Assembly: GCF_015679185.1 (NCBI RefSeq)
Contig: NZ_CP064939.1
Location: forward strand, 4,464,001 to 4,528,000
Direction of reading: 5' to 3'
DNA from: Pedobacter endophyticus
GTDB lineage: Bacteria > Bacteroidota > Bacteroidia > Sphingobacteriales > Sphingobacteriaceae
DNA length: 64,000 nt
A model generated the notes under the pieces. The model had not been told where the DNA came from and did no database searches. It was given only the letters and a program-made list of their open reading frames with translations. Positions 63,476 through 64,000 of this stretch are shown here, piece by piece; positions within the stretch are counted from its first letter, which is position 1, and the number at the start of each line of letters is the position of its first letter. Position numbers and translations under genes: made by a program.

Positions 63476-64000
63476 ATGAAAAAACAAGAAAGCGGTACAA
63501 CGCCAAAACTCAGTACCAAAACCAACAACGACAGTCAGAACCCGCTGCTGGAACTATTCACCAGCGGAATACGCGATTTATACTGGGCAGAGAATCACCT
63601 GGTAAAAAGCTTACCAAAAATGATCTCTGCCGCTACCGATCCTAAATTGAAAAAAACAATAGAATCTCATCTTGTAGAAACCCAGGGACATGTACGGCGG
63701 ATTGAGCAGATTTTTACGCTTTTGAATGAAAAGCCAATAGCCAAAAAATGCGATGCCATGGAAGGGTTGACAAAGGAAGGGGAAGGCATGGTAGAGGAAA
63801 CTGAACAAGGAACGGTTGCAAGAGACATGGGTATCATTTTGGCCTCTCAAAAAGTTGAGCATTACGAAATCGCCTCTTACAACGGCCTTTTTAAACTTGC
63901 GGAACAGTTAGGACTGAATGAAGTTGGGGCGTTGCTGGCCGAAACACTTTCGGAAGAAAAACTTGCCGACGAAAAGCTAGCTGATTTAGCTGATAAAGAA
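63476..64000 (+). CDS. YciE/DUF892 ferritin-like protein, 3' end beyond window
   Basis: An open frame from the ATG at 63476-63478 to the right edge (175 codons). After a polar lead it follows the YciE pattern of the gene at 60315: LFTSGIRDLYWAENHLVKSL, AKKCDAMEGLTKEGEGMVEE and SQKVEHYEIASYNGL. It faces the opposite way to the first copy, with the CinA operon between. The end of the protein is probably within a few residues of the edge. Confidence 0.9.
   Translation, partial: MKKQESGTTPKLSTKTNNDSQNPLLELFTSGIRDLYWAENHLVKSLPKMISAATDPKLKKTIESHLVETQGHVRRIEQIFTLLNEKPIAKKCDAMEGLTKEGEGMVEETEQGTVARDMGIILASQKVEHYEIASYNGLFKLAEQLGLNEVGALLAETLSEEKLADEKLADLADKE

Overview
The window looks like chromosomal DNA of a Bacteroidota bacterium, most likely Sphingobacteriaceae (Pedobacter-like). 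This rests on two SusC/SusD pairs, a hybrid two-component regulator with a Reg_prop propeller, TAnnTTTG-type -7 promoter boxes, many SusE/DUF-type lipoproteins, and dispersed palindromic repeats between genes. The genus is inferred from gene content only.

Layout. 1-1797 (-): ABC exporter running off the left edge. 2073-28093: a polysaccharide utilization locus (PUL). It has a hybrid two-component sensor carrying an in-frame TGA, a ~400-nt leader with four repeated hairpins, SusC, SusD, a DUF5017 lipoprotein, then GH29, GH35, GH95-like, PL8, GH88, DUF2264, KduI, DUF4861 and KduD. Together these would bind and cut a fucosylated, galactosylated, uronic-acid-containing glycan and carry the unsaturated uronate to 2-keto-3-deoxygluconate. 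No sulfatase is present. 28094-39838: housekeeping and stress genes (beta-carbonic anhydrase, NAD(P)H oxidoreductase, Crp-like regulator, HAD hydrolase, CAT-like acetyltransferase, tRNA-Ala, DUF3800 gene beside a truncated gene, AraC regulator, aldo/keto reductase, HPP membrane protein, LuxR-type regulator, DUF1349 protein, glycosyltransferase).

39839-56015: a second nutrient locus. A gap with ten exact-period 21-bp repeats precedes an ECF sigma factor, a FecR anti-sigma factor, a SusC with STN signalling domain, and SusD. A tight operon follows: GH20 hexosaminidase, GntP-family permease, a fold-III PLP enzyme with the H-x-C metal motif of D-serine dehydratase, RidA, and M19 dipeptidase. I read this as a glycan plus D-amino-acid salvage locus. 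It ends in a three-unit palindrome array and a GH3 gene that has lost its middle.

56215-64000: small envelope and stress genes: a DAO-Rieske oxidoreductase, an ankyrin protein, two YciE-type ferritin-like proteins (one cut by the right edge), an inorganic pyrophosphatase fused to an extra domain, a DUF6766 membrane protein and a CinA-type amidase. Intergenic DNA throughout carries at least four families of palindromic or tandem repeats.
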